Shown here in pieces: positions 47,206 through 60,500 of a stretch of 64,000 bases of DNA. A model generated the notes under the pieces. That model was given only the letters and a program-made list of their open reading frames with translations, was not told the origin of the DNA and did not search any database. The translations under genes were made by a program, and so were the position numbers. Position 1 is the stretch's first letter. Each line of letters starts with the position of its first letter. Source of the stretch: Alopecurus myosuroides (taxonomy: Eukaryota; Streptophyta; Magnoliopsida; Poales; Poaceae); contig CM054057.1 in the NCBI GenBank assembly GCA_028641055.1, forward strand, positions 576,504,610 to 576,568,609. The letters run 5' to 3'.

Positions 47206-48157
47206 ATGGACGTGGACATCACCGTGGCTTTTCAGTTGGGACGTCCACGTGGCGAGTCTTTCCTTTTCGAGGAGAGGCTAGTATCTATGGCTACTGTGTT
47301 GGGACGGCCACTCCGGAGCTGCGGGAGGACTAGTTGTCGGGGCACCTCTGGAGGGAGACTGGTACGCGGAGGTCACTATCCGCGCACCTCTGGCTAGCCC
47401 GACAGTGGAGGCCTACGTGTACCGTGCTGTTGATCGTTCTTGGAACGAGGCTGCGGTGCGCGTGATACAGGAGTCAGTAGCACGTCTGGCACACATCGGG
47501 GAGTATATGTTCATCGGTTCCCGGTTCGAGCTGATTGGGAGACGTGATGAGGATGGCATACCACTTCCTGTTGAGCCAGACTTTACCACTGTTGGTCCAC
47601 ACTTGGACGAGATGGAGATTCTGTTACACCGCACTCAGACCAGGCTAGACGACCAGCGTCTTGACACCCTCCACGGCATATTGGTGCACCAGACACTGAT
47701 AGCCGAGACTGACGAGCTGAGGGCTGAGCTTCACGACAGCCAGGAGGAGAGTGGAGCTCTGGCTCAGCAGTTGTCCGAGTCGAGGGAGCAGTTGGAGGCT
47801 ACTACCGCGAGGCACCGTGCCTTACGGAGGCAGCTGAGGGCCACCCGCCTTGGCCGTGCACGCCTCACCACTAGACTGACGGCCTTGGAGGGGGCTAACG
47901 CCGTTCTGCGCGGCAGGCTTCAGATAGCTCGTGATGACATAGCCACGAGAGACGCTGCCGTAGAGGAGCTGGAGGAGGAGGCCGCAGAGCTCCACAGGGA
48001 GATTGAGGATCTTCTGCCTGTTGAGGATGTTCCCTCCGACTTAGAGGGGATGGATATGAGCGAGGTTAGCGAGCAGGATGATGATGACCTGTTTGACGAG
48101 GAGGAGGACCCTGAGGAGCGTATCTTCGACGTTGGGGACAGCGACGACTCTGTGTAG
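47206..48157 (+). pseudogene. Extra ORF upstream of gag, coiled-coil acidic protein
   Basis: An ORF in the position between primer site and gag, not part of the standard Ty3 gene set. The first part reads from ATG 47206 (MDVDITVAFQLGRPRGESF). One extra T near 47300, relative to the second copy at about 56342, shifts the frame, and the main part is open from before 47405 to the stop at 48157. It has no recognised domain. From about 47640 to 48010 it is rich in Leu, Glu, Arg and Gln with heptad-like spacing, which predicts a coiled coil. The last 45 residues are strongly acidic (Asp/Glu). A splice-acceptor-like AG directly precedes the ATG. Some plant Ty3 elements carry extra ORFs, but I cannot assign a function here. 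Confidence 0.6.
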
Positions 48158-48543
48158 TCGCTGCCTTCTCACCCTTAGCACATGGTGCTGGTCTAGATAC
48201 TAGTTAGGTATGCTAGATCGTTTTGCTAGATAGTTTGCTAGTAGTAGCCTTGCGATGACCCCACCAATCGCACCCCCTGTAGCTCGATGAAGCCTTCCTT
48301 GTATGATATGGCTTGTGATGTGTGTGTGTAATGTAAGGAACTCTGTTTAATTATGGTGATGAATGAAATGTTTGGCTTGGTTTTCTGTTGATTGTCACTA
48401 CTTTGCGTTCATTTCATTCAAGTTTGCGACTGCCCCGCTCTTGTTTTTGAAACATATCGCTAGTATTCTTTTGTTTAAGTATTAAGGTACTGGGTTTCAA
48501 AAACAAGAATTTATTCTTAGACTTACACATGTTTCACTTCAGC
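48158..48543 (+). other. Spacer between extra ORF and gag
   Basis: About 390 bases without coding capacity. It ends in TGTTTCACTTCAG directly before the gag ATG, the form of a 3' splice site. Confidence 0.6.
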
Positions 48544-51500
48544 ATGGCACCCCGTCGCGAACCCCCACCGCCACCACCACCCACAGTGGAGGCGCTGTTG
48601 GCCCTGCTGATGGAAGATCGCCAGGCCAGCCGAGATGAGAGTGCAGCCACCATTACCGCTCTGCAACAGCTAGCTGCTGCCGCCAACAATAATGGCAATG
48701 GCAATGGAAATGGTGCTCGCTCGAGGCTGAGAGACTTTCAGCACACCAACCCCCCAGTTTTTACCAGGATTGTGGAGCCTCTCGATGCTGACGACTGGCT
48801 CCGCACCATTGCAAACAAACTGGAAGTTGCTTCGGTGGATGAGAATGATAAGGTTCTGTTGGCCTCCCATTTTCTCGCTGGTCCTGCCAGGACTTGGTGG
48901 GAAACTACGTGAGACTGTTGCTGCTGGTCACGTGTTCACCTGGGAGGAATTCTCTGCAAGGTTCCGCAAGTATCACATTCCCCAGGGGATGATGGCACTT
49001 ATGCGGGAGAAGTTTCTAAATCTGAAGCAGGGAAGTATGCCGGTGTCTGAATACTGGGAGAATTTCACTACTCTGTCCCGGTATGCACAGGATGATATTA
49101 ATACTGATGCTAAGAAAAAGGAGAGGTTCTTAAATGGGCTGGATGATGAGCTCCAGTGCTCTCTGGTAGTAGTTCCATTCCAGGACATGGAGACTCTTGC
49201 TAATGCCGCTATGGTGCTGGAGCACAAGCGGAAATCTGCTGATGATAACCGCAAAAGGAAAATGACTGCTCATGGAGGACCTAGTGCTCAGAGGACTCGC
49301 AACACTCCGTATGCGAGGCCACCAACCCACAAGGCGCCTGCTTATGCACCCCGCCCCAACCACAACTATGCACCAAGGCCCAACAACTACAACCACCCTG
49401 CACCGTATGCACCAAGGTACGGAGGAAACAGCTATGGTGGTAACCATGGGAATCATTCTGGGAATAATCATGGAAACCGCTATGGAGGTAACACTGGAGG
49501 AAATGGGAACCACACCAACAATGCTCCCAAACCAAACCCAAGCTCAAAGCCTTCTGGAGGTTGCTTTGCCTGTGGAAAGGAGGGTCACTTCGCTCGCGAT
49601 TGCCCCAACAAAGCTACTGCTCCAGCCCAGCCTGCTGCAACCAAGATGAACCATGGTCCTTCCACTGGACGGCAGAATAGGATGAAGGGACACCTGAACC
49701 ATATCAATGCTGCAGAAGCTCAGGAGGCACCAGACATGGTGATGGGTATGTTTCCTGTCAACTCGGTACCAGCCGCAGTACTGTTTGATTCTGGTGCATC
49801 ACATTCCTTTGTCACTAAACCGTTTGCTGAGAAAAGTGGTATGAAGCATTCCCGTATGCACAACCCTATGTTAGTACAAATACCTGGGGATAGTACTAAA
49901 GCCAACCTAATTTGCAATGAGGTACCAGTAGAAATTCAAGGGAAAACTTTTCATGCTGATCTTATAGTACTGGGATCCAAAGGGATAGAAGTGGTACTCG
50001 GTATGAACTGGATGGCCAAGTATAAAGGAGTTATCGATTGCACTAAGAAATCTATTGAAATGATCTCAGAGGATGGGGAAAAGGTTGCGTACACTGCAAC
50101 CCGACCCTCGTCACAAGTTCACTGCCACACTGGTATAGCCCAACCTGCCCTTGAGGAAGTCCCGGTAGTTTGCGAATACCCGGATGTTTTTCCTGAAGAA
50201 TTACCCGGTATGCCCCCTGATCGGGATATCGAGTTTGTGATTGAGTTAGTGCCCGGAACTGGACCCATAGCACAGAAGCCGTATCGGATGAACCCGAAGG
50301 AATTAGATGAGTTGAAGACTCAACTGGAGGACATGTTAAGGAAGGGATTGATTCGCCCTAGTGCATCTCCCTGGGGATCTCCGATCATTTTTGTGGGAAA
50401 ACGGGACGGTACCACTCGTTTATGTGTGGACTACCGCAAGTTAAATGATGTTACCATCAAGAACAAATACCCGTTGCCCAAAATTGAAGACTTGTTTGAC
50501 CAGTTGAATGGGGCTGTAATCTTCTCCAAGATTGACCTTCGGACTGGTTATCATCAATTGAAAGTCCGTGATACTGATATCCCAAAGACTGCTTTCACCA
50601 CTCGATACGGGCTGTATGAATACACCGTAATGTCCTTTGGTCTAACCAATGCCCCTGCCTATTTCATGAATCTCATGAATAAGGTATTCATGGATTTTCT
50701 AGACAAGTTTGTCGTGGTGTTTATTGACGACATTCTTATATATTCGAGGAGTGAGGAAGAACACGAAGAGCATCTGAGACTTGTGCTCGGAACACTTCGT
50801 GAGCATCAACTGTATGCTAAGTTTAGTAAATGTCAATTCTGGTTGACGGAAGTCGGATTTCTTGGACATGTAGTATCTGCGGGAGGAATATCTGTTGACC
50901 CTGCTCTAGTTCAGTCTGTGGAGAAGCGTGCTGCTCCGACCAACCAGACTGAAGTCAGATCCTTTCTGGGTTTGGCAGGATATTACCGCAAGTTTGTTCA
51001 GGGATTCTCGAGTATAGCCAGACCCCTCACCCAGTTGCTCAAGAAGGATAGCAAGTTCCTATGGACGGACAAATGTGAAGAGAGTTTCAATGAGTTAAAG
51101 CACCGACTGGTGTCTGCCCCAATCCTTATAATGCCAGATGTCACCAAGAATTTCGACGTATATTGTGACGCTTCTAAGCTTGGTCTTGGAAGCGTGCTTA
51201 TGCAAGAAGGGAAGGTGATATCTTTCATATCCCGCCAGTTAAGACCCCACGAGTTGAATTATCCCACTCATGACTTAGAGCTTGCTGCCGTTGTTCATGC
51301 TCTCAAGACATGGCGGCACTTTCTTATGGGAAGAAGAGTGGAAATTTACACGGATCATAAGAGTTTAAAGTATATCTTTACTCAACGTGAGCTCAACATG
51401 AGGCAGCGCCGCTGGATTGAGCTCATTAAAGATTATGATCTGAGTATTCATTATCACCCGGGAAAGGCAAATGTGGTTGCAGATGCTCTTAGTCGAGAGC

Positions 51501-53063
51501 CGGCCTCTCTAAATGCTATGATTTTAGTAAGGCAACCCGAGTTGTGGAAAGAGCTGGACCAGCTTGGTATTGAAGTGGTCAGCTATGGCATGTTGGACGC
51601 CATAGAACTTAAACCAACCCTGGTTGACCAAATCAAAGAGCGCAGAAAGGCCAGAAAAGTATTGATGGGATTAAAGCCCGCATGGAGAAGGAAAAGGTTG
51701 CTGGGTTTACCATCGATGCTGATGGAGGATTATGGTATGAAGGCCGTATTTGTGTTCCCTCTGAATCTGATCTCAAGCAGACCATCATGGTCGAAGCTCA
51801 TGAGACCATGTATTCTATCCATCCTGGAGGAACAAAGATGTATCAAGACCTGAAAGAGAGATTCTGGTGGCATGGAATGAAGCGAGAGATTGCTTCATTC
51901 GTAGCCAAGTGCCATGTCTGCCAGCAAGTAAAAGCCGGACACCAGCGTCCCGCTGGATTGCTCCAACCATTGCAAGTGCCTGTTTGGAAATGGGATGAAG
52001 TGGGAATGGACTTCATCACTGGACTTCCTAGGTCCAGCCGAGGAAATGATTCTATATGGGTTGTAGTGGACAGGCTCACAAAAGTTGCTCACTTTATTCC
52101 TGTCCGGACAACCTATCGTGGAGATCAGCTTGCGGATCTTTACATTTCTCGGATTGTCAGCCTACACGGAGTCCCAAGCAGGATTGTATCTGATCGAGGT
52201 ACACAGTTCACATCTAGATTTTGGAAGAAGTTGCACGAGAGTTTGGGAACCAAACTAGCTTTTAGCACAGCATATCACCCGCAGACTGATGGACAAACAG
52301 AGCGTGTGAACCAAATTCTGGAGGACATGCTCCGTGCTTGTGTGTTGTCCTATGGAATTAAATGGGAAGACTGTCTGCCCTTCGCAGAGTTTTCTTACAA
52401 CAACAGTTATCAGTCTAGCTTGCAAATGGCCCCTTTTGAAGCTCTGTATGGACGTAAATGCCGTACACCTTTAAATTGGACTGAGACTGGAGACAGTCAG
52501 GTTTTTGGTGTGGACACTTTGAAGGCTGCAGAGGAGCAGGTCCAACTTATTCGGGAACGTTTAAAGACAGCTCAATCTCGTCAGAAGAGTTATGCTGATA
52601 CGAAGCGTCGTGATGTCTCTTTCAGCATTGGAGATTTCGTGTACCTTCGTGTTACGCCACTCAAAGGGATGCAGCGTTTCCATGTCAAAGGAAAGCTGGC
52701 CCCCAGGTATATTGGCCCTTTTAAGATCTTGGCACGTCGTGGCGAAGTTTCTTATCAGTTAGAATTACCTGAGGAGCTCTCTGCTTTTCACAATGTTTTC
52801 CATGTGTCATTGCTCCGGAAATGTCTGCAAGTACCGGAGAAAGATCTCTCGTATCAAGACGTGGATTTCAGGACCATTGACATAAATGATGATTTGACTT
52901 ATCGTGATAGACCCCTGCGGGTTCTCGAGGAAATTGTGCGTGCTACCAGGAGGCGGGCTATAAAATTCCTTAAGATTCAGTGGACCAATCACTCTGAGGA
53001 AGAGCTACCTGGGAGCGTGAGGATGATATCAGGAAGGAGTTCCCTGATTTTCTTAAAGCCTAG
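48544..53063 (+). pseudogene. Tekay gag-pol polyprotein, copy 1, three small frame breaks
   Basis: A single polyprotein reading frame of about 1,500 codons, starting at ATG 48544 (MAPRREPP...), with an intended stop at 53061. Domains in order: Pro-rich and Asn/Gly-rich gag N-terminus; gag core to about 49260; Asn/Gly/Tyr-rich tail; CCHC zinc knuckle [14 protein letters not shown] at 49562-49603; protease FDSGAS at about 49784; reverse transcriptase from about 50281 with FIDD at 50720-50731; RNase H starting with DVYCDAS near 51154; integrase zinc finger at about 51799-51930 and catalytic Asp/Asp/Glu at about 52009, 52190 and 52300; a GPF-type C-terminal module at about 52705; and a chromodomain-like end from about 52915. 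Relative to copy 2, two bases are missing near 48909 and one base each near 51640 and 53004. Each copy is open where the other is broken, so an intact parent was recent. Confidence 0.85.
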
Positions 53064-53092
53064 ACCCGCGAATCTCGGGACGAGATTCTTTT

Positions 53093-53103
53093 AAGGGGGG
53101 GAG
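53093..53103 (+). other. Tekay polypurine tract
   Basis: AAGGGGGGGAG just upstream of LTR2, the usual plus-strand primer. A slightly shorter version precedes LTR3 near 62116-62126. Confidence 0.8.
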
Positions 53104-53106
53104 ATT

Positions 53107-56011
53107 TGTCACATCCCTGTTTTTAAGCACTTGTATAATAGTATTTTAGCATGTCTCTTAAGACCTTTGTAATGAAATTAAGTGGACAACATGTTGTGTA
53201 CTGATGTTTATCTATGCAATATTAGTGGTGTGTTTCTTTTCACTCACTTGAGGAGTTTTTCTCCTAAGAAACACATTGCTTTATTATTGTTTTCCACTAA
53301 GGTTCTTATGAGATTATTTTTCAAGACTTGAGGTGACCTTTGTTTCAACTTGAAAATGTGTTATTAATGTTTAGGAATCATCTTGAACTTGAAATAAAAT
53401 TAATTGGAAAAGATTCCATTAGCTTTTCCATATAATTTTTGCCCTGAAAAACAGCCAAGTAGCTGTTTTCAACCCTTGTTTTCCACCACAAGGATTATCC
53501 AATTAGGGATTTTCTTTGATCAAAACTACTCTCTGATATGAGTACAACAAAACTACACTCTTGGAAAAACCTACAAAGAAAATTAACACACAATGCCAAG
53601 ATGGTTTTTGAGTCATCTTGATAAGACAGAAATTTGAGCATTTTAAAAACAGAGAATGTACCTACTTTGCCATTTATTTTCAGAGCCATAAACCCATCAT
53701 TTTTCAAATCAAATGGTTGGATCTGAAACTTGGATAGTTGTTCTTTGTTGAGCATTTTAGATCACTCATTTTAGAGCTGGTTTGCTTGGTGAAAACAAAC
53801 CCAACTTTTGCTATCTCTGTCTGTTTTTCCAGCACTTAGAAAAATTCAGAAACTGTCTAACTGAATTTTTCTGACAGAACAGTGAATACACTTTTGGACT
53901 TAATGTTTTTAGCTTTTGTGCACTGATCCAAGCCTTGCCACTTTGCCAATTCGAAAACAATGTTATTAAGCTTCTAGATGGTGACATTGGATCCCATGTT
54001 GGCTGACCAGGATGAGAGAAACATGAGGTGGCATTTGACTATTATGTGATGTCATTAGAGTGGTTGAAATAGTGTGATTCTTTCCCTTTTACCCATACCT
54101 TGGCCTTGCTGTGGCCTAGCTCATCAAAATGTACTTGCTTGACCCCTAGGAGCCAATTGGAACCGTGGCCATCTGTGGAGAACCCCCAAGGGGCAAGGGC
54201 ATGCCCATGCCATGCCAACCCGAGCACCTCCCCCTTTGACTCGTGGCTACAAAGCAATCCAGGCCAAGCCCTCTCGCCAGCACACTCCACTCATCCCTCC
54301 CACTCACCCCATCGAGCATCGCTTGCTCGTTCGCTCTGTGCGAGCGAGGCGAGCCGCGCCCATTTTCGGACCGGACAGATCGGGCACGAGGTGGCCGCGG
54401 CAACCACTGCCTCTCCCACCCCCTTTCTCCTCCATTGCAACCCCCTGGAGCTGGCCAGCCTCCCTGACATCCTCTTGCCCCCTCTCGCTTGCAGGTTCCT
54501 CGCCGCCGTCCCCGGAACCGCCGCAGAGCACCGTCGAGCCGCCGCCGTGTCCCTGCCTCCTCGCCACCCGTGCCCGCGCCAAGGAGTTGCCCAGGCCACC
54601 CTCTCCCACACCCGCACCGTCCCTTGCTTCTCGCGAGCCCGAGGTGAGCGAAATCCCGTGCCGGTGAGGTGTTCGTCCGCGAGTCGAGAGAGAGAGAGAG
54701 GAGAGAGCGCGGGGAGGAAGAACGCGCAGGGACCGTCGATCTGCGGATCAACGGCCCCCTTTAAACGCTGCGTTTCGCGCGCGCGCGCGCGCAGGCGGGC
54801 TGCGCTGTGCGTTTGCTGGGCCGCGCGCTGCAGATCTGGCCCAGTTAGCTCGTTTCTGTTAAGAGTCCCAGTAATTTTTTTTTCTGGCAGAATAACTAGA
54901 TCCTAGCTTTAGGCTTAGAAAAGGTAGCATATTAATTTATTTTACCTTGCTAATTTTTGTACTACTAGCCTTACAAAATTGCAACCATATCCCACTGGCA
55001 GAAACTTGTTTTGAGTTTTTATGATTTTTCTAAAAATCATATGCCAGACAGTACCCTAAAAATTGAAATGAATAGAACTTCAAGAATACAAAACATTTTT
55101 GAGCAAACTCAACTGTTTTGGAAAGCCCTTTCCAATACCTATCAGTAGAATTTTAGTTTGCATCAAGGTGAGTTACCATTTGGAAATGCCATCCATTTTG
55201 GTAAAACATCAGTGGGCTATTCCATGATTTTTAGAGGGAGTTTGGGATATTATTTTTGAGTGAGGCAAGTTGGAGAAGCTTTGTAGTGATAAGGACTATC
55301 ACATCCTAGAAGGATTTACTTTTTAGAGCAACAGAAAAATTTAGAGAGACAGAACAAGTTTTGGCTATTTTCTGCCTAAATTTTAATTCTAGATCTTGCC
55401 TTATATGTTACTTTTGTGAGTTGCTAATGATGTGATCTTGCTTGTTATGTTGTTTTCCATTGTGGTTATGATGTGTACAAGTTATATGAGCATGTTAGAA
55501 TAAATGGTTTGAATGGTAGCATTTTAGAACTAGTTTTCCATGCTTATGTCTTGCTAATGGCTAGATTTTTATGTATGTTTTGAGTAGATTTTTAAATAAA
55601 TCTTTAGGCTAGTTGCTAGATTGTTTTTCATGGAACCAGTACCACTAGGTACTGTTAATATGTTTATAGCACCTCTGGATGCTTGGTGCTTGTGTTTGAA
55701 ATAGGTTAAAATAGAATGCTTAAGGACTAGCACACTAGATTCATGAATGTTTTTGTGTCTTGTTTTCCACAGGAAAAATAGGANNNNNNNNNNNNNTATG
55801 CTTATCGTCTTCCGCTGTGTTTACTTTGAATGTCTGTCCTGCGTGACAGTTATCAAGAACTTGGTCATGTGACCATTTATGTAAGTCTCTATTCGTGTAA
55901 TGGATGATGTATTCTGTATGCCAACTACGTATGTTGTTCACGACTGGTTCTTCTGGATCGTGAATGAATGCATATGAGGGGTTCTGGACCTACCGGTCTG
56001 GGGCCTCTACA
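53107..56011 (+). repeat. Tekay LTR2, incomplete through an assembly gap
   Basis: Matches LTR1 from its start to the equivalent of 44483, then 13 N, then resumes at the equivalent of 46749 and ends CTCTACA at 56011. About 2265 bases of LTR are therefore missing. Small deletions relative to LTR1 become frequent in the last 150 bases before the gap. Confidence 0.85.
55784..55796. other. Assembly gap of 13 N
   Basis: Thirteen undetermined bases in a row inside LTR2. Comparison with LTR1 shows that the real distance should be about 2.3 kb if the order is correct. Confidence 0.98.
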
Positions 56012-56249
56012 AAGTTGGTATCAGAGCCATCCTGACTCTAGGAGACCTTAGTTAGCATGGACGTTAGTGTATACTCCGATAATCTAAGTTACTAATACAA
56101 AGAAAATTGGATATGACTAAGTATAAAACTATTCCCTATATCCCACCACCTCTCTGGGTTAGACTCTACTTGCATTAAAGTTATTTCTTGCATGAACCTA
56201 ACCTTTGCACACTTGTATCTAACTTAAGCTACTTAAAAATTTTGTGTAG

Positions 56250-57199
56250 ATGGACGTGGACATCACCGTGGCTTTTCAGTTGGGACGTCCACGTGGCGAG
56301 TCTTTCCTTTTCGAGGAGAGGCTAGTATCTATGGCTACTGTGTGGGACGGCCACTCCCGAGCTGCGGGGAGGACTAGTTGTCGGGGCACCTCTGGAGGGA
56401 GACTGGTACGCGGAGGTCACTATCCGCGCACCTCTGGCTAGCCCGACAGTGGAGGCCTACGTGTACCGTGCTGTTGATCGTTCTTGGAACGAGCTGCGGT
56501 GCGCGTGATACAGGAGTCAGTAGCACGTCTGGCACACATCGGGGAGTATATGTTCATCGGTTCCCGGTTCGAGCTGATTGGGAGACGTGATGAGGATGGC
56601 ATACCACTTCCTGTTGAGCCAGACTTTACCACTGTTGGTCCACACTTGGACGAGATGGAGATTCTGTTACACCGCACTCAGACAGGCTAGACGACCAGCG
56701 TCTTGACACCCTCCACGGCATATTGGTGCACCAGACACTGATAGCCGAGACTGACGAGCTGAGGGCTGAGCTTCACGACAGCCAGGAGGAGAGTGGAGCT
56801 CTGGCTCAGCAGTTGTCCGAGTCGAGGAGCAGTTGGAGGCTACTACCGCGAGGCACCGTGCCTTACGGAGGCAGCTGAGGGCCACCCGCCTTGGCCGTGC
56901 ACGCCTCACCACTAGACTGACGGCCTTGGAGGGGGCTAACGCCGTTCTGCGCGGCAGGCTTCAGATAGCTCGTGATGACATAGCCACGAGAGACGCTGCC
57001 GTAGAGGAGCTGGAGGAGGAGGCCGCAGAGCTCCACAGGGAGATTGAGGATCTTCTGCCTGTTGAGGATGTTCCCTCCGACTTGAGGGGATGGATATGAG
57101 CGAGGTTAGCGAGCAGGATGATGATGACCTGTTTGACGAGGAGGAGGAGGACCCTGAGGAGCGTATCTTCGACGTTGGGGACAGCGACGACTTGTGTAG
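56250..57199 (+). pseudogene. Extra coiled-coil ORF, copy 2
   Basis: The same gene as 47206-48157 but broken by several one-base deletions (for example near 56492, 56685, 56828 and 57085) and an added GAG codon in the acidic tail near 57143. It lacks the extra T found in copy 1 near 47300, which shows that the two parts of the ORF belong to one frame. Confidence 0.7.
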
Positions 57200-57583
57200 T
57201 CGCTGCCTTCTCACCCTTAGCACATGGTGCTGGTCTAGATACTAGTTAGGTATGCTAGATCGTTTTGCTAGATAGTTTGCTAGTAGTAGCCTTGCGATGA
57301 CCCCACCAATCGCACCCCTGTAGCTCGATGAAGCCTTCCTTGTATGATATGGCTTGTGATGTGTGTGTGTAATGTAAGGAACTCTGTTTAATTATGGTGA
57401 TGATGAAATGTTTGGCTTGGTTTTCTGTTGATTGTCACTACTTTGCGTTCATTTCATTCAAGTTTGCGACTGCCCCGCTCTTGTTTTTGAAACATATCGC
57501 TAGTATTTCTTTTGTTTAAGTATTAAGGTACTGGGTTCAAAACAAGAATTTATTTCTTAGACTTACACATGTTTCACTTCAGC
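57200..57583 (+). other. Spacer before gag, copy 2
   Basis: Equivalent of 48158-48543 with a few small indels, again ending TTTCACTTCAG before the gag ATG. Confidence 0.6.
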
Positions 57584-60500
57584 ATGGCACCCCGTCGCGA
57601 ACCCCCACCGCCACCACCACCCACAGTGGAGGCGCTGTTGGCCCTGCTGATGGAAGATCGCCAGGCCAGCCGAGATGAGAGTGCAGCCACCATTACCGCT
57701 CTGCAACAGCTAGCTGCTGCCGCCAACAATAATGGCAATGGCAATGGAAATGGTGCTCGCTCGAGGCTGAGAGACTTTCAGCACACCAACCCCCAGTTTT
57801 TACCAGGATTGTGGAGCCTCTCGATGCTGACGACTGGCTCCGCACCATTGCAAACAAACTGGAAGTTGCTTCGGTGGATGAGAATGATAAGGTTCTGTTG
57901 GCCTCCATTTTCTCGCTGGTCCTGCCAGGACTTTGGTGGGAAACTACGCGTGAGACTTGCTGCTGGTCACGTGTTCACCTGGGAGGAATTCTCTGCAAGG
58001 TTCCGCAAGTATCACATTCCCCAGGGGATGATGGCACTTATGCGGGAGAAGTTTCTAAATCTGAAGCAGGGAAGTATGCCGGTGTCTGAATACTGGGAGA
58101 ATTTCACTACTCTGTCCCGGTATGCACAGGATGATATTAATATGATGCTAAGAAAAAGGAGAGGTTCTTAAATGGGCTGGATGATGAGCTCCAGTGCTCT
58201 CTGGTAGTAGTTCCATTCCAGGACATGGAGACTCTTGCTAATGCCGCTATGGTGCTGGAGCACAAGCGGAAATCTGCTGATGATAACCGCAAAAGGAAAA
58301 TGACTGCTCATGGAGGACCTAGTGCTCAGAGGACTCGCAACACTCCGTATGCGAGGCCACCAACCCACAAGGCGCCTGCTTATGCACCCGCCCCAACCAC
58401 AACTATGCACCAAGGCCCAACAACTACAACCACCCTGCACCGTATGCACCAAGGTACGGAGGAAACAGCTATGGTGGTAACCATGGGAATCATTCTGGGA
58501 ATAATCATGGAAACCGCTATGGAGGTAACACTGGAGGAAATGGGAACCACACCAACAATGCTCCCAAACCAAACCCAAGCTCAAAGCCTTCTGGAGGTTG
58601 CTTTGCCTGTGGAAAGGAGGGTCACTTCGCTCGCGATTGCCCCAACAAAGCTACTGCTCCAGCCCAGCCTGCTGCAACCAAGATGAACCATGGTCCTTCA
58701 CTGGACGGCAGAATAGGATGAAGGGACACCTGAACCATATCAATGCTGCAGAAGCTCAGGAGGCACCAGACATGGTGATGGGTATGTTTCCTGTCAACTC
58801 GGTACATGCCGCAGTACTGTTTGATTCTGGTGCATCACATTCCTTTGTCACTAAACCGTTTGCTGAGAAAAGTGGTATGAAGCATTCCCGTATGCACAAC
58901 CCTATGTTAGTACAAATACCTGGGGATAGTACTAAAGCCAACCTAATTTGCAATGAGGTACCAGTAGAAATTCAAGGGAAAACTTTTCATGCTGATCTTA
59001 TAGTACTGGGATCCAAAGGGATAGAAGTGGTACTCGGTATGAACTGGATGGCCAAGTATAAAGGAGTTATCGATTGCACTAAGAATCTATTGAAATGATC
59101 TCAGAGGATGGGGAAAAGGTTGCGTACACTGCAACCCGACCCTCGTCACAAGTTCACTGCCACACTGGTATAGCCCAACCTGCCCTTGAGGAAGTCCCGG
59201 TAGTTTGCGAATACCCGGATGTTTTTCCTGAAGAATTACCCGGTATGCCCCCTGATCGGGATATCGAGTTTGTGATTGAGTTAGTGCCCGGAACTGGACC
59301 CATAGCACAGAAGCCGTATCGGATGAACCCGAAGGAATTAGATGAGTTGAAGACTCAACTGGAGGACATGTTAAGGAAGGGATTGATTCGCCCTAGTGCA
59401 TCTCCCTGGGGATCTCGATCATTTTTGTGGGAAAACGGGACGGTACCACTCGTTTATGTGTGGACTACCGCAAGTTAAATGATGTTACCATCAAGAACAA
59501 ATACCCGTTGCCCAAATTGAAGATTGTTTGACCAGTTGAATGGGGCTGTAATCTTCTCCAAGATTGACCTTCGGACTGGTTATCATCAATTGAAAGTCCG
59601 TGATACTGATATCCCAAAGACTGCTTTCACCACTCGATACGGGCTGTATGAATACACCGTAATGTCCTTTGGTCTAACCAATGCCCTGCCTATTTCATGA
59701 ATCTCATGAATAAGGTATTCATGGATTTTCTAGACAAGTTTGTCGTGGTGTTTATTGACGACATTCTTATATATTCGAGGAGTGAGGAAGAACACGAAGA
59801 GCATCTGAGACTTGTGCTCGGAACACTTCGTGAGCATCAACTGTATGCTAAGTTTAGTAAATGTCAATTCTGGTTGACGGAAGTCGGATTTCTTGGACAT
59901 GTAGTATCTGCGGGAGGAATATCTGTTGACCCTGCTCTAGTTCAGTCTGTGGAGAAGCGTGCTGCTCCGACCAACCAGACTGAAGTCAGATCCTTTCTGG
60001 TTTGGCAGGATATTACCGCAAGTTTGTTCAGGGATTCTCGAGTATAGCCAGACCCCTCACCCAGTTGCTCAAGAAGGATAGCAAGTTCCTATGGACGGAC
60101 AAATGTGAAGAGAGTTTCAATGAGTTAAAGCACCGACTGGTGTCTGCCCCAATCCTTATAATGCCAGATGTCACCAAGAATTTCGACGTATATTGTGACG
60201 CTTCTAAGCTTGGTCTGGGAAGCGTGCTTATGCAAGAAGGGAAGGTGATATCTTTCATATCCCGCCAGTTAAGACCCCACGAGTTGAATTATCCCACTCA
60301 TGACTTAGAGCTTGCTGCCGTTGTTCATGCTCTCAAGACATGGCGGCACTTTCTTATGGGAAGAAGAGTGGAAATTTACACGGATCATAAGAGTTTAAAG
60401 TATATCTTTACTCAACGTGAGCTCAACATGAGGCAGCGCCGCTGGATTGAGCTCATTAAAGATTATGATCTGAGTATTCATTATCACCCGGGAAAGGCAA

